From: Hyaloperonospora brassicae | Lineage: Eukaryota; Oomycota; Peronosporomycetes; Peronosporales; Peronosporaceae | Length of the DNA: 64,000 nt | Direction of reading: 5' to 3' | NCBI GenBank assembly: GCA_947650285.1 | Contig: CANTFL010000173.1 | Location: 181,202-245,201, forward strand | Part shown: positions 31,382 to 43,644 of the stretch, one piece after another | Layout of the letters: the number at the start of each line of letters is the position of its first letter | Numbering within the stretch: the first letter of the stretch is position 1 | Notes under the pieces: model-generated | Told to the model about the DNA's origin: nothing | What the model saw: the letters and a program-made list of their open reading frames with translations, nothing else | Database searches by the model: none | Position numbers and translations under genes: made by a program

Positions 31382-32921
31382 TCAATGCTGCCAGCTCACC
31401 CTTGGCTCGTACTTTCTGAGCCAAGGTAATCCCAGGATGACATCAAATTTGTCATCCAGATCCAGTACGATGAAGTCATCGTCGTACTCTTGGCCCTCTA
31501 ACGTGTAGTGGATTCTTACTACACGTTTCTCAACGGTAATCGATGCGCCTGTTGCAAGGCGCACCGTCATCCTCGTGAGGGGAATGTCGCGCTCAACGAA
31601 CTTGAGCCTACGACCCTCTAGTGACTGGCGACGAACAAAGTTGTTCGACGCCCCACAGTCTACTAGGACACGAAGCGACAAATCATTTGTAGCTTCCAAC
31701 TTCAAGGTGATGAGCGAAACGTCGTCACCAGGTGAAGAGACACGCAATGATTGTGTATCTGGAGCAACTTTCGTTAAGAGATTTGAAAATTCTCTTGAGG
31801 TTGCTGGATCAGTAGGGCGCTCCTCCCCTACTGACCCCGACCATTTTTTGATGGTCCGTCTCGCTGTTGTGAAAAGTACTGTTTGGTACTGGGCGTGGAG
31901 CACTACACTCGTATGCGTAGTGCACTAGATTCTGAGAGCGATTGCACTTCTGAAATCGCTTGTTGTTTGAAGAGCGAGGTCTCTCGCTCTCAACATAGCA
32001 GACGTCTATTGGTTCTGGACCTCCGATCTCTTGTCGTCTTGGTGGACGATAAGAGTTTGAGTTAACATGAGCCTGTCTCATGCTAAAGTCTTCCTGTTCC
32101 GCGGGTGATATCGCTTCTTCCAGCATATTCAGCTCAAGGCGGAACAGGTGGCTCCTGACGGTCCCTTCTGCGAGCCCTTGCATGAACACCGTAATCAACG
32201 TGTGTTCATGAACTGGGTTAGCAGTTACACTACTCGCTAGGAGTCGTATATGTTGAGCGTAAGCGTGCACATCACGCTTACCCTGCTTGAGTTTCAGGAT
32301 CTCAGAACGAGCCCTGAACTCAGCTCGTGGCGGCTCAAACGTTTGTCTGAGCCGGAACTTGAAGTCATCTAGCGACCTAAACACATTTTGGTCGCTACTC
32401 TCGAGCCCCAGGGACCAAGTTTTGGCACGCTCTGCCAAAGGGATTTGAGCAAATGTGAGCTTCGTTTGCTCATCTGCGACGCGACGAGCCCTTTAGGCTC
32501 TGTCGAGTTCGACAAACCATAGTAACAGGGATTCCTCCGGTACTCCACTGTACTTGGAGATGTCAACTTTCATGACCTCGGGACGACGCGCATGTGCCGT
32601 CCCGCCCACAGCAGCATGGAATTGCTGCTGTCTCAACAGCTCTGTCTGTTGAGAACCGAGTTCTCTCAACTGCTCGGCCTGTTGAGAGCCTTGCTGGTGA
32701 AGCAAGGCTAATTTCTCCCTTTCGGCGACAAGTTCACTTTGGATGAACTTGGCTATAGCGGTATGTTGTTGGTATCTTTCTAGAGACTCCAACATGGCGC
32801 TAATAGCGACCTCGCCTACGGTAGAACTCATTCGTTCTACCGCACTCCATTTGTTATCAATCAAATGGGTAAACCCTTCACGCGTGGCGTGAAAGGTCTC
32901 CTCATCATCCATCATGTTCAT
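31382..32921 (-). pseudogene. Gypsy A2 gag-protease, broken
   Basis: Gag starts at 32921 and runs to TAA at 32493-32495 (the stop shared with A1). The TAG of A1 is CAG here. Gag resumes to about 31809 with the same degenerate zinc knuckle (CNRSQNLVHYAYEC). Four extra bases near 31870 then shift the frame, so the protease (31382-31903, VDCGASNNF, DVILGLPWL) is separate. A1 is open across that point, so each copy has a lesion the other lacks. Confidence 0.85.
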
Positions 32922-32959
32922 GGTGGATGATGTGGAGGTGGTCGCTGGTAGGACTACAA

Positions 32960-32969
32960 AGTGCTACCA
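32960..32969 (-). other. Primer-binding site of A2
   Basis: AGTGCTACCA on the plus strand, TGGTAGCACT on the element strand, two bases from the 5' LTR. Confidence 0.7.
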
Positions 32970-32971
32970 GG

Positions 32972-33384
32972 TGTAACGGGGCACACCCTTGCGTGAACTA
33001 AACGCAGTGGTATCGTGCATCTACAAGCGTACAAGAGGCAACCGAGGAAGTGGTAGGTAAGACAGAGGCAACACTGTCTTAGGAAAAAGTAAAACTGTCG
33101 TATTAATATAATTAAGTCTTTAACCACTGTCTCTCTGTATGACTTAACTTAATTATACTCATCTAACTGAATGTATGACGACGTCTACTCACCACTCATT
33201 GCGCGCGTCTTGCGGCGATTGGTGGGTTGATATCTTGACGATATCAACCAATGAACAGAACTCTTTGGTCGACCCATCAATATCACCACTATTGGTGACA
33301 TTGTTAAAGAATATTCAACTTAATATTCTTTATTGTCAGTATCTCTCAAATGACAATTTTCATGTAACGGGCTGCCCCGTTACA
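32972..33384 (-). repeat. 5' LTR of Gypsy element A2
   Basis: 413 bp. It differs from the A2 3' LTR by scattered substitutions and by about 20 extra bases near 33061-33082 (GACAGAGGCAACACTGTC, itself an inverted repeat). The inner end reads GGGCTGCCCCGTTACA, like A3 and the A1 5' LTR, not GGGGTTCCCCGTTACA. Right flank CGAAC, no match to the left flank CGCTA. Confidence 0.88.
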
Positions 33385-33899
33385 CGAACTCCTCATTATC
33401 AATATCATCAACAGGTCGAACTGCATTTACGTGTTAAAGAAATCGATCCGAACCGTTCTCGGTGACATGATGCAATCTTTACGATACGAATTAACATTCC
33501 AAAATGCTTTTTTGTAGATTCAATCAAAGACCTGGGGAATTAGCGTGGGGGGACGCACCGACTGCTCGCTCGTGGGATGCCCATGTCACTTGATATACTA
33601 AGTGCAACCATTTGTAATAAGAGGAAAAGCAGAGTAGTCGTCGGGTACGAAAAGATGCGCCGCCGCAGATGCCTATAGGGTTTGGCCCCAAGTCAGTGGA
33701 TCTCTGCCAACATCGAAGAAATGCGGAAGGACCATTTCAATCGACTTGTAGAGAGACTGGAACGCTTGATCGAGCGTCGAAGCTGTTCCTTTGAGCGCAT
33801 GGATAAATAGGATCGTAATCAAAACGTTATAACGTTGCGTGATTCCCATGGAGGCGCCTTTACCAACCATATGGCAATCGCGGGTAAGTTTCGTCCGGA
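33385..33899. other. Unassigned region between A2 and the LINE
   Basis: No supported gene. It may include decayed 5' parts of the LINE that follows, but I see no endonuclease motif. Confidence 0.4.
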
Positions 33900-36240
33900 T
33901 AGGTGTCGAATATAAGCTCCAGTCACTGGTCTGATTCCCTAGACGCTTTACCTACCGCTCTTCACGACTTTGTTACCGTTGAAACGGATAATATGCTTTC
34001 TAGTAGTAACAACGCACTGCTCCTTCGGTCAGTAACAAAGGCTGATGTGCTTTTGGCTTCTTATGGACTTAGCATGCACAAAGCAGCCGGGAAGGATGTT
34101 CTAAACAACGATCTCACAAGGGTACGGCTGCTATTATGGTTTAAGCGCTGATTCTCATAAGTAACAAATTTCTCTACGGGGTGAACCTCCCACCATCGTG
34201 ACTAAAGTCCTTAATTATTCCGCTTCGCAAGATCGACGACTCACCGACACCATAGATAATCGACCAATGTCGCTTTTGCAAATCAATTACAAGGTATTCG
34301 CTAAGGTCCTGGCGGCACGACGACATGTATCACTGCATTCGGTCATGATTGACTTTCATTAAAGTTTCGCTCAAGGTCGACGTAATGCCAAAACGGTTAT
34401 GATTATAATTTAGTATCTGACAACCCCAATGGACCAACCAGACGTGACCGTACCTCACAGCAGGTGTATTGTGTTGCTAAACTTCCGGAAGGCGTACAAC
34501 ACGGTTAAACGAGATTTCCTGCATAGAACAATTTGTCTGCTTTGGTTACATTGGTGCTTCGTTGATTTTGTCCGACGCATTCACACTGGTACTACAGCCA
34601 ATATTATTGTCAACGGGGAATATTTAGCGCCACCCCCGGTACGGTCCGGGATTCTGCAAGGCTGTCCTCTCGCGTCTCTCCTTTAATTATGGTCGTAGAA
34701 ATGTAAAATCTAGCACTTCACAGGATCCAATTCTGCCGGAGTTATCCGCTCCAAGGCGGCCAGAAATCACCCACCTCTTTTCAACTTTTGTGGATGACTC
34801 AACTCTGGTCTTGCACAAGATAAGCAATTTCCTTATAAATGAAACATCATTCGCTTCTTTGGATATTTATCTGGTCTCCATGTCCAACCGGCCAAGAGCC
34901 AGCAGATATTTATAAACCTAGTCATTAAGGTCGAACAGTATGAAGGCATTGCTGTGGTCCCGCCAGGGACGACGACGTGGTACATGGGTTACGAGATCGG
35001 GACAGGGTAGCTCATTAACAAAAAATGGGCCCTACACATCCAGCGTATTCAGGTTCGCCTTCTCACATCGACACGGTTAGAAACGAGTGTGATAAATTGC
35101 GTGTTGATACTCAACTATATCGTGCTACCGTACGTATTAATCACCGCCATTGTGTCTGACCTACCGCCATCAGCGAAGCTGTAGCTTAAAAAGTTATGTG
35201 AGCAAAATGTGTGGTCGCACGCGACGACGACTGAACGAAGTTGTCCAAAAATAACCCGTGGATGCTTGTGACAATAAAGAATGCGGATAGCATCGGCCTC
35301 TCCGACGAATCAGTGGCTCACAAGACACTAAGAACCAAGAATGCGATTACTTGGCCTACTCAAAACAAGACCGATCCACAGCGGCGTAGCGGGTCTGGGC
35401 TTTAGGTGACGATAGAGTAGGGGACACAGCTATCGTTAATCCGGCTGTTTTGTTTGAAGCGGTACTCACCGCAACGACGCTATAGAACGGTTTAGCGGTT
35501 GAGACAAGATCTTGGGGAGTGGGTGGCACCAACCCTAAAGCAGCTTATCCAAATTACAATTTGGGGCAACATGTATTGCAAGGCTTTGCTTGCAGGAGCC
35601 GCCAGCTGGCGGGATCAGGACAAATTTGTAATTATGTATCACAACACCTTTCCGCAACGCCCACTGGGTGGCGACGATTTGCCGGAAGTCATTCAGCGGT
35701 TTTATGATACATTTGACTGGACTTCGAACCCATGGATACGCGATTGCAGCGGCAGCATGCTGGCGGCCAGCAAGTACACCAAAAATTAAGGACTCTAAGT
35801 TAGAGACGCTCCACATATCGCGCATAGGCCCGTCGGAATTTGTCATGCACATGACTCGTCCAGAGACTCATCCGAGACCCACTCAGCTACGAAATTACGG
35901 CGCTGTGCGACAGTCTTACTGCTTTCATCACAAGGGTTACGCATCGGGGATAAATTAAACTCGAAATAGCCGCTGGTAATACGGCAAGCAACACCATTCA
36001 AGGCGTGCTATCACTGAAAATTTCAGGAACCCGGAATTATTGAAGGCCTAACGCCGGGATTCGAATAGGGATATGAACGGTCTGTAACGCTGCTTCAAGG
36101 TCACGATGGGCTACACTGGCTCGTAGAGGGGTCAATTCCACAACTTGACATTGGCTGTTCTATCGAACGCCAGCAGGCGATTACCGCACTTCGGCTATGG
36201 GTATGGTTTCAAAACGCACCCACGTCTTCACCATTTTTCG
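33900..36240 (+). pseudogene. Decayed non-LTR (LINE) reverse transcriptase
   Basis: Plus-strand fragments in LINE order: KAAGKDVLNNDL near 34080 (pre-RT), DNRPMSLLQINYKVFAKVLA near 34260-34315, then ORF 34429-34686 with LLNFRKAYNTVKRDFLHRTI and VRSGILQGCPLASLL, typical of LINE RT domains. Further on, WALHIQRIQVRLLTSTRLE near 35025 and ORF 35499-35789 look like the C-terminal region. Many stops and frame changes are present. The FADD-like catalytic box appears as FVDDSTLV near 34788-34812. No poly-A tail or target duplication found. Confidence 0.72.
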
Positions 36241-36607
36241 TAGTCCGTTCCGGATGTGACGCTTGATCGGTAGGTCACGAAGGCATTGTATGTCCAATTC
36301 TTCCGATAATGCAAGCAAGTATTCGCCGGAATCCTGCTAATTTTTATGCCTAAATGGACGCAAAGGCTGCACGGGACGAATGGCAAAGAGCTACGCTCTT
36401 GAAAACCCGGCGACACGTTTGGTCACATGATCATTACATCTCTGACTATCAAGTATGTACCGGTTGTACGGTCGCATTGGGCCAACTCAAACTGTTATAT
36501 GCTAAGCAGACCGAGGACAAAAGTTGTCGGAAGCTGTTGGAGAGCCACGGAAGTGTCGAGCCAATAATATATATGTTCGAGGTATGTCTTTGCGCTGTTA
36601 CTCTTTG

Positions 36608-37482
36608 TGCTAAACTGTTCACGCATTGGACAGGGGAATGAGCGTCATGACAGCGTACGCAACAATATATGGTAGCTTGTGCAAGCATACACGTCCACGA
36701 CATACCGACGCACCGGACAGAGACTTTAAAGGAGCGATTCTAGGACGATGCGTTGGAGGCAGAACGCGTGTGAAAACGAATCTAGAACATCCTTGCCACG
36801 ATATGCCAAGCGAAGTAGTGGACGGATAGAAATGATTCTGTCTATCGCGCGGCATCCATCGATATCCGTGGGATCACAACAAGTTATTGGACCACCTGTG
36901 TCTGCCACCTGAGTGCGGTCGCGGAGTGAGGGCATCGCACAGTAGCGACCGCGCCAGCTGGTGCCATGCTTTATTCATGCATTGTGGCTGGAGCGCGAGC
37001 CCACAGGAGTGCCAATCTTTTCTGGCCTTATTCACGGTCAGCCCCCGGGCCGCCCACCGGCACTCACGGCATGGGTTAAGATATACCGTGATCTAGCACA
37101 TCGTTAACATAACCATGAAAATAGAAACTCTCAACCACCACGATTTGCGTGGCAAAAATGTGTTAATAACCTTGATCTCACCAACAGCAGCGACAGTGCT
37201 GAAGTACACCAATCATACACCAAACGAACATTTTGAGATGGCAAAAATGGGTGAGCCTTTTTCTTGGTATAAAACCGACGAAAACGTCAGGCTACAATGG
37301 GATTGATGCGACAGACCAACTTTTCCCTGGACAACAGCAATTACATCAGGTCGCCGCATCCGTCAGGTCTTGAACAAAGTATGTTATGTGCGTAGCGTCG
37401 CGAAAGCTTAAGCTGGATATGCCTGATTTTTTTAATTATACATATTTAGCCATGATCTATTGTCGCCTTGTTTTATCTTTTC
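36608..37482. repeat. Segmental duplication X, copy 2 (inverted)
   Basis: Reverse complement of about 11831-12712 with few changes. Its right end abuts the truncated family-C element and its left end fades near the LINE. No gene supported. Confidence 0.75.
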
Positions 37483-37489
37483 TCTTTTG

Positions 37490-38800
37490 TGGCTACCTGA
37501 TCCTGCTGCAACAGCTCTGGAATCAACAAGAGAACTAGATCTACACATTTTTCGGAATTTGTAGCTGATCTGGGACAAATGAGCAACAACTTGTCCTGAT
37601 CGACCTCATATTCCTGCGCGATCAAGGCACATGATTACGCATACGCTGAGGAAATCGTGGATACATCCACAATCTGATAGATTTTTATATCGGAGATCCA
37701 ACTCTCTTCATCCAGCATTTGTTTGATTTGCTCGATTCGTATCTGTTGTGCAACCTCGTCATGGGAAATTTATAGTGAATGGCGTCATCGTGAGGCGGCA
37801 CGAGTAATTGCAGCTTCTCGCACCCTCTAAATCGTCTAGCGGGAATACAGCAACTCGTCTAGCCGATTTAAAGTTACTAGATCTTGGCGATCATGGTCAT
37901 CCACCACCATCCAACCCTTCTCCTTCTGCAGATCTTCACTTGCCCATCGATCTGCGCTCGCTGTCCAACCGCGTTTCACATGTATAAGATCATGCTTGGG
38001 ACAGGATCGGAGTTTCTACATCGCTTTAGGTTTCAGTAGTTGCAGAACTGGCGCCTTGCAATCGATCTCTCTACGCAATTCCTGACCACTAAATTCATAT
38101 CTTCACTTATGATCACTCGTCCCCTGGTATGATCAGTAAACCAATCAAAACATATAATTAGTCTTCCATACTCTGCTTCGTCGAGAGTTCGATCAGGGAC
38201 AGACCCAGACGCGGCGACCACAACCATTCAACCTGGTTTTCTCCATAAGATCGCACTGCATGCTCCTCATTTTTTTTGACTCTAACATACCCATCAAAGC
38301 GAGCCACCAAGAGATTTTCTTCCTCCATGATCGTAGGTGAAGACATACTGACCTTTCGCCTTGGTCGTTTCCTCGGCCTATCTCGAATAACATCTCATTC
38401 ACTTCTTGCCGAGTGGTTATACTCGCTGCCAGAGTACCAAATATCTCGTCTTCACCATTATCACATCGACAGATCTACGGTGCCCTTTTGACATTAATGC
38501 AGCTCATCGTCCTAATCTCCTATTAATGCCGAAAGATCAAGGCTACCAAGCAAAGGTAAAAAACGAGCCAACACGGTGATATCACGCGAAACCAGCACGT
38601 ATAGCATATGTCCAAAATTCTGTTTATTGCCAGTACTTCCTTCTCCTCTATGCCATAGTTTACTTCGTTGAGATTTAGCGTGCAGCTTAAAATCTGACCA
38701 ACCATTAAATACGTCACGTTTCTGCAGCAATGCAGCCGTCACATCCCACTTGCTGGCATACAACACAATCACTGGCGGTGAAAACGAGTCAAAGTGTTTC
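37490..38800 (-). pseudogene. Gypsy family C RNase H and start of integrase region
   Basis: Minus-strand pieces of pol in several frames. ORF 38512-38772 begins MIVLYASKWDVTAALLQK, and the overlapping frame has EVNYGIEEKEVLAINRILD, matching RNase H of oomycete Gypsy elements. About 38033-38227 gives DRTLDEAEYGRLIICFD and RGRVIISEDMNLVVRN, a further conserved part. Near 37700-37920 come DDLVTLNRLDE-like and QQIRIEQIKQMLDEESWI stretches leading into integrase. The element is then cut off at 37488 by duplication X. Confidence 0.65.
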
Positions 38801-40160
38801 AGAATGGGTGTATTAGCAATCTTTTGTTTTTATAAATTAAATACGATTGGAGATTTCTCCCAGAGAATCCTGCCTTCCGGATCCTGATCGCCCATGGAAA
38901 GTGAATACCGATCGCGATCGTCCCAGAAATTGGGTGCGATTCCTGATTACCCTCAGAAAATGGGTGCGATTCCTGATCGCCCCCAGCAATGGGTTGCAAT
39001 TCCTGATCGACCCCGGAGACTAGGGACCGATCGCGATCGCCTTCATGGGCAATATGAAAAGGTCCAATTCTCTCTGCAACCTCCACTTTAATTGGGTCGT
39101 CATACGTCCGCCGAATTTCATGGAAGCCGGCTTCTCATACTTTGTACAGTACTGAGGCTTACACCGAAAAATCCCCGATGAATCGGCTGAAGTAGCTGAT
39201 GTTCCCAAGAAACGATTGCATTAATGTAGCAAAGTGAGGAAATTGTATTTTTACCGATGATCCTAGATCATTTGAATTCGCTTCTAATCCAGCCAGAGAC
39301 ACTTGATGGCCGAGGTAGTCTACCTTGAGTCGTCCCAGAAGCTCTTAGCCAAACTGGTCAATAATTTTACCGAATATATACGTCTAGCAATCGTTCCACT
39401 TTGCAGTAGATAGATTTCCACGCCTTGGACGGTATCATTTATCGTCGATGCATGAAATTCGACCAAGTACGGACGCCTTCATATTTGAATCCGGTTCCCC
39501 TTCAGTAAACACATCGATACGATCAGATGATCCCGAAGTGATCGTAGTTAGACGTATTTCAATCTTCAGATACCCATATAGCGCATTGTAAATCAGGCGT
39601 TGGTATATCAGCGGTGAACTCTTCATTCTAAACGGCATCCTTAACCATCCAAATAGGCATGATGGTGTAATAAACGCCGAAATAGTTCTGACTCGTTCCG
39701 TCATCTCCACCACATAAAACCCACTTGCCATATCTAAGGAACAGTACCACATGGCTTTATCCATATCCTGCAGCAAGTCGCTAATAAAAGGCATGGGGTG
39801 AACCATCAATCGTGTCATCTAGTTCACCCGTCTATAGTCTATACACAATCGAATATCTTTTCCATTTTCTTTTATGATCACCACGATTAGTAATGCCCAC
39901 AGAGAAGTGCACGGGCGAACTATCTGCGCCTTAAATAATCCTTTGATCAGAACAGCCACCTTTCGCTACATTTAAGTGCGACTGTTCTTACCCCTTGTGC
40001 AATCGGGGTAGCGTCTTCAACATTAGTACCACAGACTGCTTCACGAGCCGCATGGGGTAGGGCATTGTCTTTGCCGTTTAGCAGATAGCGATTCGCAGAT
40101 ATCAACTGCGGCAACTTCTCTTGATTACTCGACAGTGGCTCCCCTGGGTCGCCCACTTAA
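38800..40160 (-). pseudogene. Gypsy family C reverse transcriptase
   Basis: ORF 39435-39818 has MTRLMVHPMPFISDLLQDMD, WYCSLDMASGFYVVEMTERV and LIYQRLIYNALYGYL, clear Gypsy RT. Upstream, 39947-40156 has the pre-RT stretch ATPIAQGVRTVALK. The catalytic box reads CIDDK near 39440, so the residues after IDD are changed. Downstream frames give KVDYLGHQVSLAGLEA and MQSFLGNISYFSRFIGDFS (connection domain). Frames change often. This is a decayed copy of a lineage distinct from A and B. Confidence 0.78.
38932..39024. repeat. About 30-bp tandem repeat inside element C
   Basis: Three degenerate units starting GGGTGCGATTCCTGAT, GGGTGCGATTCCTGAT and GGGTTGCAATTCCTGAT, each followed by a C-rich part. It lies between the RT connection and RNase H of the decayed C element, where it adds an in-frame Gln/Asp/His-rich stretch to ORF 38799-39086. 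Confidence 0.75.
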
Positions 40161-41159
40161 ATGTCTTATACATATATCTCGGCCACAAGTATAACTACTT
40201 CCGCTATAATCGCCATGTGCTGATCGACATCCTCGGCGTACAACTCTCAACTTTCATTACGAAACGTCAAAACGGTAGGAGGTTCTGCATCCGTCCTTTC
40301 TTCACCGATCTCCACGGCTTTATCCCGTTACACCAGTCGATAACGATATTCCTGTAACTCACAATCTCTGATTACACTCCCGTCTGTCCAACAGCTAGAC
40401 GTACCTTGCACCATATCGCTAAAATCTCGCTTGATATCTTTAACTCCGACCGTCTTCACTTCAGGAATAAACTCCTCCTGCCGATCTCACGACTGACCGC
40501 CCTCCATGCCCCCTTGGATCGTAGATATCAACGAAGAGGCTTTCGTTGGCAGCTATAAATCTTCCTCGTGCTGCACACATCGCTCTTCTCCATCCTTCGC
40601 GATCTCGTCAGACTAATTTTTTCTGGACTATTTTGTCTGTCACCATGTATGGTAGGGTTCGCGTCTGTCTGATGGATGGGTCGTCTGCCCCCGATAATAT
40701 TCATTGCAATCGGTCTTCCCTAATACGGCTAGCTTCACGACTCTGTTAGCATCCCTCTACCTGGTTTGCACACACTAATCGTCTTGCGTCTCGTCATTTG
40801 TATGCGCCGTCATAATGATCTTGATCATTCGTTGGTTGTTCTTCATGGCGGGATCATAGCTCTCACTCTCATCTCGATATTGCATCAAATCTTCGTCGAT
40901 CAGGTGTCGATCAGGTTGTAACTCGTCAGCAATGCAGTCTTTTGCCTCTTCTTCTGTCTCCACCTCTTGGCATTTATAAATCTTTCTCGGCGTAGGATGT
41001 GATCGCTGATCAACCAATAGCCCTTTATACGCTCCGGGTGAGCCTTCTTCTCGATCGGCTGTATCCTCGAGCGCTGGCGGGTGTCATTCTTTTAACGTCG
41101 CGACCCCACAGATAGGACCTCCTGCGATTGAGGTATCATGTCCGCTACCATCCACATCC
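40161..41159 (-). pseudogene. Gypsy family C protease-RT linker
   Basis: The region between protease and RT of element C, in which I can only see acidic, Glu/Asp-rich short frames such as 40775-41017 (minus). No conserved domain recognised. Position and strand are the only grounds for assigning it to the element. Confidence 0.4.
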
Positions 41160-41834
41160 CTAATGGGGCCCCCAGCATAATATCAATTTGCGATCACATA
41201 AGTTTATGAGCTGTAGGTAGTTGATCCTTCCAGGCCCGGTTGTCTCGGTTGGTACCATTTCCACGTCTCGTCTTCCCCAAAATTTATCTCTTGGTGGCGC
41301 GACACCTACCCTGACTTCTGTTGGTTTGCCGACTGGTATTACCACGTGTTGCTCATTCAGGTTGATCACTTCAATTGTTGATCTATAGAGCGGCTTGTGT
41401 TCTGCCAGACCAATGTGTACTTCGTCGAGTATACATAGCGTCCCGTCCGCTAGATCCAAACGAATGCCCGCCGCGACCATGAAATCCATTTCTGTTGTAG
41501 CCTCTTGACCCAATTTATCACCGACCCATACGTCGAAATGATATACAGGTGAGCCTTCCAATGTGATATTGATGTTCGTGCGCCCATTTGTCGGGTATGC
41601 GTTTTTGCTGATACCGATATAATCTATGGTCTGGCTTTCGTCGACAATTCACCCTACCTTTCGAGCAAAGGTGGTGTCGATGATTGACAATTCAGCACCG
41701 AAATCGAACAGCATAGTGGCCTTCTCATTGGTGAGCTCGCCACTCGCTTTCGCCTGCTTAAACTGCTTTTTAGGGGTGTGGTATTTCCAATACCTACGTG
41801 TTTTCCCTGGTGCGAGATCAAGCTTTATCTTCAT
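41160..41834 (-). pseudogene. Gypsy family C aspartic protease
   Basis: Minus-strand ORF 41649-41834 includes MLFDFGAELSIIDTTFARKV, a retropepsin active site with DFGA in place of DTGA, preceded by a basic stretch. The next ORF, 41160-41561 (YHFDVWVGDKLGQEATTEMD, then FMVAAGIRLDLADGTLC), is the remainder of the domain and beyond. An in-frame stop near 41645 separates them. Loss of the catalytic Thr and the stop indicate an inactive copy. Confidence 0.72.
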
Positions 41835-41999
41835 GGCTGATTAGGTGTATTCATCACTTCTCCTTACACTTGGGATCGCGGAAACACAAGTTGAATCATT
41901 ACGCATATTAGCGATCGGCTCGGCCCGATCGTTAACCTCCTGATCCTTCAACTTCCTCTCAACAAACGCATACATGCGGAGACTGTAACGCTAGGTTTG

Positions 42000-42950
42000 T
42001 ACTGGATTCCATCCTGGCGATTGTTCTAGTTTAATATCTCTTCCGGCTCGTACTGGAAACATTCCTGTGTACTTGATATGTACATTCCAGTTGCGCATCA
42101 GATTGTCAAACGTTTCCCAATGGCACTTACCACTCTTGTGCATTTTACCACAAACAGCACACGCTCCGACACACTTTTCCGATAGATGCCCTTTGAGGCC
42201 GCACTTCTAGCAAGTTAACCACTTCCAGCAGCCCTGATCATTATGCTTGATCTATCCACAGTGGGTGCACGGTTTCTATCGTTCTACTTAATCACGTAGC
42301 TCTACCTGATCCGCCTTCTCATGCGACGTACGATGGTCTTGGTTTGACTTCACTTGATCGAAGGCAGCAGCTGCACAAACTCTACGCAAGTTCGCTTCAT
42401 CTTCCGATCCACTTGGCTTTGACTCCAGTCTGCTGCTGTCGCTTTCCACCCTGATCGCTCGTACTGCTCGAGTCGACGTTGACGGTATATGATCAGCGTG
42501 AGCTTTTAATCGCTATTGAAATTTGCCCGGTCGCATCGACGCCATCGTGTACCGGTTATTATCCGCTATTACGCTCGCAATGTTTCTTCCATTTCGTAAG
42601 CATCCGATAATCGCAGTATAGTCAACTGTTTTGCTCAATTGCGATCATCCAGTGTAGAAAAAAATGTTTCACATGTTCATGCCGCGTGGCGTGTCTGCCA
42701 TCACGAAATCGCGACGTTAGATCGGATCGCTGCACCTTTCAATTGGTTCTATCCTCCAGCGGGGCTCGGTCCGGTCGATTGCGCGCGTGCTAATTCCGTC
42801 CGGCACTCGATACTGCATATCCTCCATATTTTACCATGGGGAATTCCAGAAGATATTTCCCCGTGCAACGAGTAGTCCAACTCAGTTAAATGTTTCAATT
42901 TTGCGCCGGTCTTGTCAATAGATCACCAAAACCCAAACTTTTTTTCATCC
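42000..42950 (-). pseudogene. Gypsy family C gag with multiple zinc knuckles
   Basis: Read on the minus strand, 42650-42100 gives LRLSDAYEMEETLRA (a gag motif near 42590), then a Cys-rich region: CTHCG, CxKCGLKGHLSEKC and CAVCGKMHKSGKC between about 42280 and 42130, spaced like successive CCHC knuckles. Stops and frame changes are frequent. A variant of the same gag region appears again at 45732-45962, so at least two C elements are present. Confidence 0.68.
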
Positions 42951-43251
42951 GGTATTTGTTCATTGAGTAATGCCTACTTAGCTTTGCCGATCCAACATCT
43001 AGTGTGGTCTTTGACTCGCTCTTTGCCGTTACAATCTTTTAGTTTGCCGCTTACAGAGAAACGAATACGCCGAGAAGGCGGTCCTTGTTTATCGAGACTT
43101 GGGCAGGCACCAATAACAGACGCCTCAAGTTCTCCTGCTCTGACTTGTACGGCATATGTCTTCCGAGATCGTCAAAATTCGATCGGCCTTGACGCGATCT
43201 GACCGATTTCATCTCGACATCCGATAAAAAGTTTTTCGAGCTCTAGAAACA

Positions 43252-43584
43252 TTAAATGTGTGACTCGGATAATTTTCTTCGACAGACTTGACACCGTTGT
43301 CTCAGTTCGAAATGTTCCAAAAAGATATAGATAAAAGACAGCGGGTGTGCTTGGATAGCCGATGTGTCATCTCCGGAGGCGCGTATAGTAGCCGATCGCA
43401 ATCTAGCCTTAATTTCCTTGACGCAATCAAGCAGATTAATGATTTCACTGGGACCTAGCAAAATTTGCTGAATGCCGCACGAGGCATCTGACTGCATCTC
43501 GGATTCCGCTGAAGCATTCTGCGATGATCCGGTGTGGTATTCCTTCGTAAAGTCCGGGATCGCGGTATTCGATTGATCTTTCAT
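43252..43584 (-). CDS. Hypothetical ORF upstream of C gag
   Basis: A 110-residue ORF starting MKDQSNTAIPDF, Ser/Gln-rich at first and then helical (INLLDCVKEIKARLRSATIR). It starts about 60 bases after the end of the decayed ORF at 43645. I do not recognise it. It could be a leftover of gag or of an extra element gene. Confidence 0.35.
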   Translation of the reverse strand: MKDQSNTAIPDFTKEYHTGSSQNASAESEMQSDASCGIQQILLGPSEIINLLDCVKEIKARLRSATIRASGDDTSAIQAHPLSFIYIFLEHFELRQRCQVCRRKLSESHI

Positions 43585-43644
43585 CTTTCATCTTCCTGTA
43601 AGTAGGATCAGCAGCTCGTATAACAATCGAAATGCCTAGGTAAT

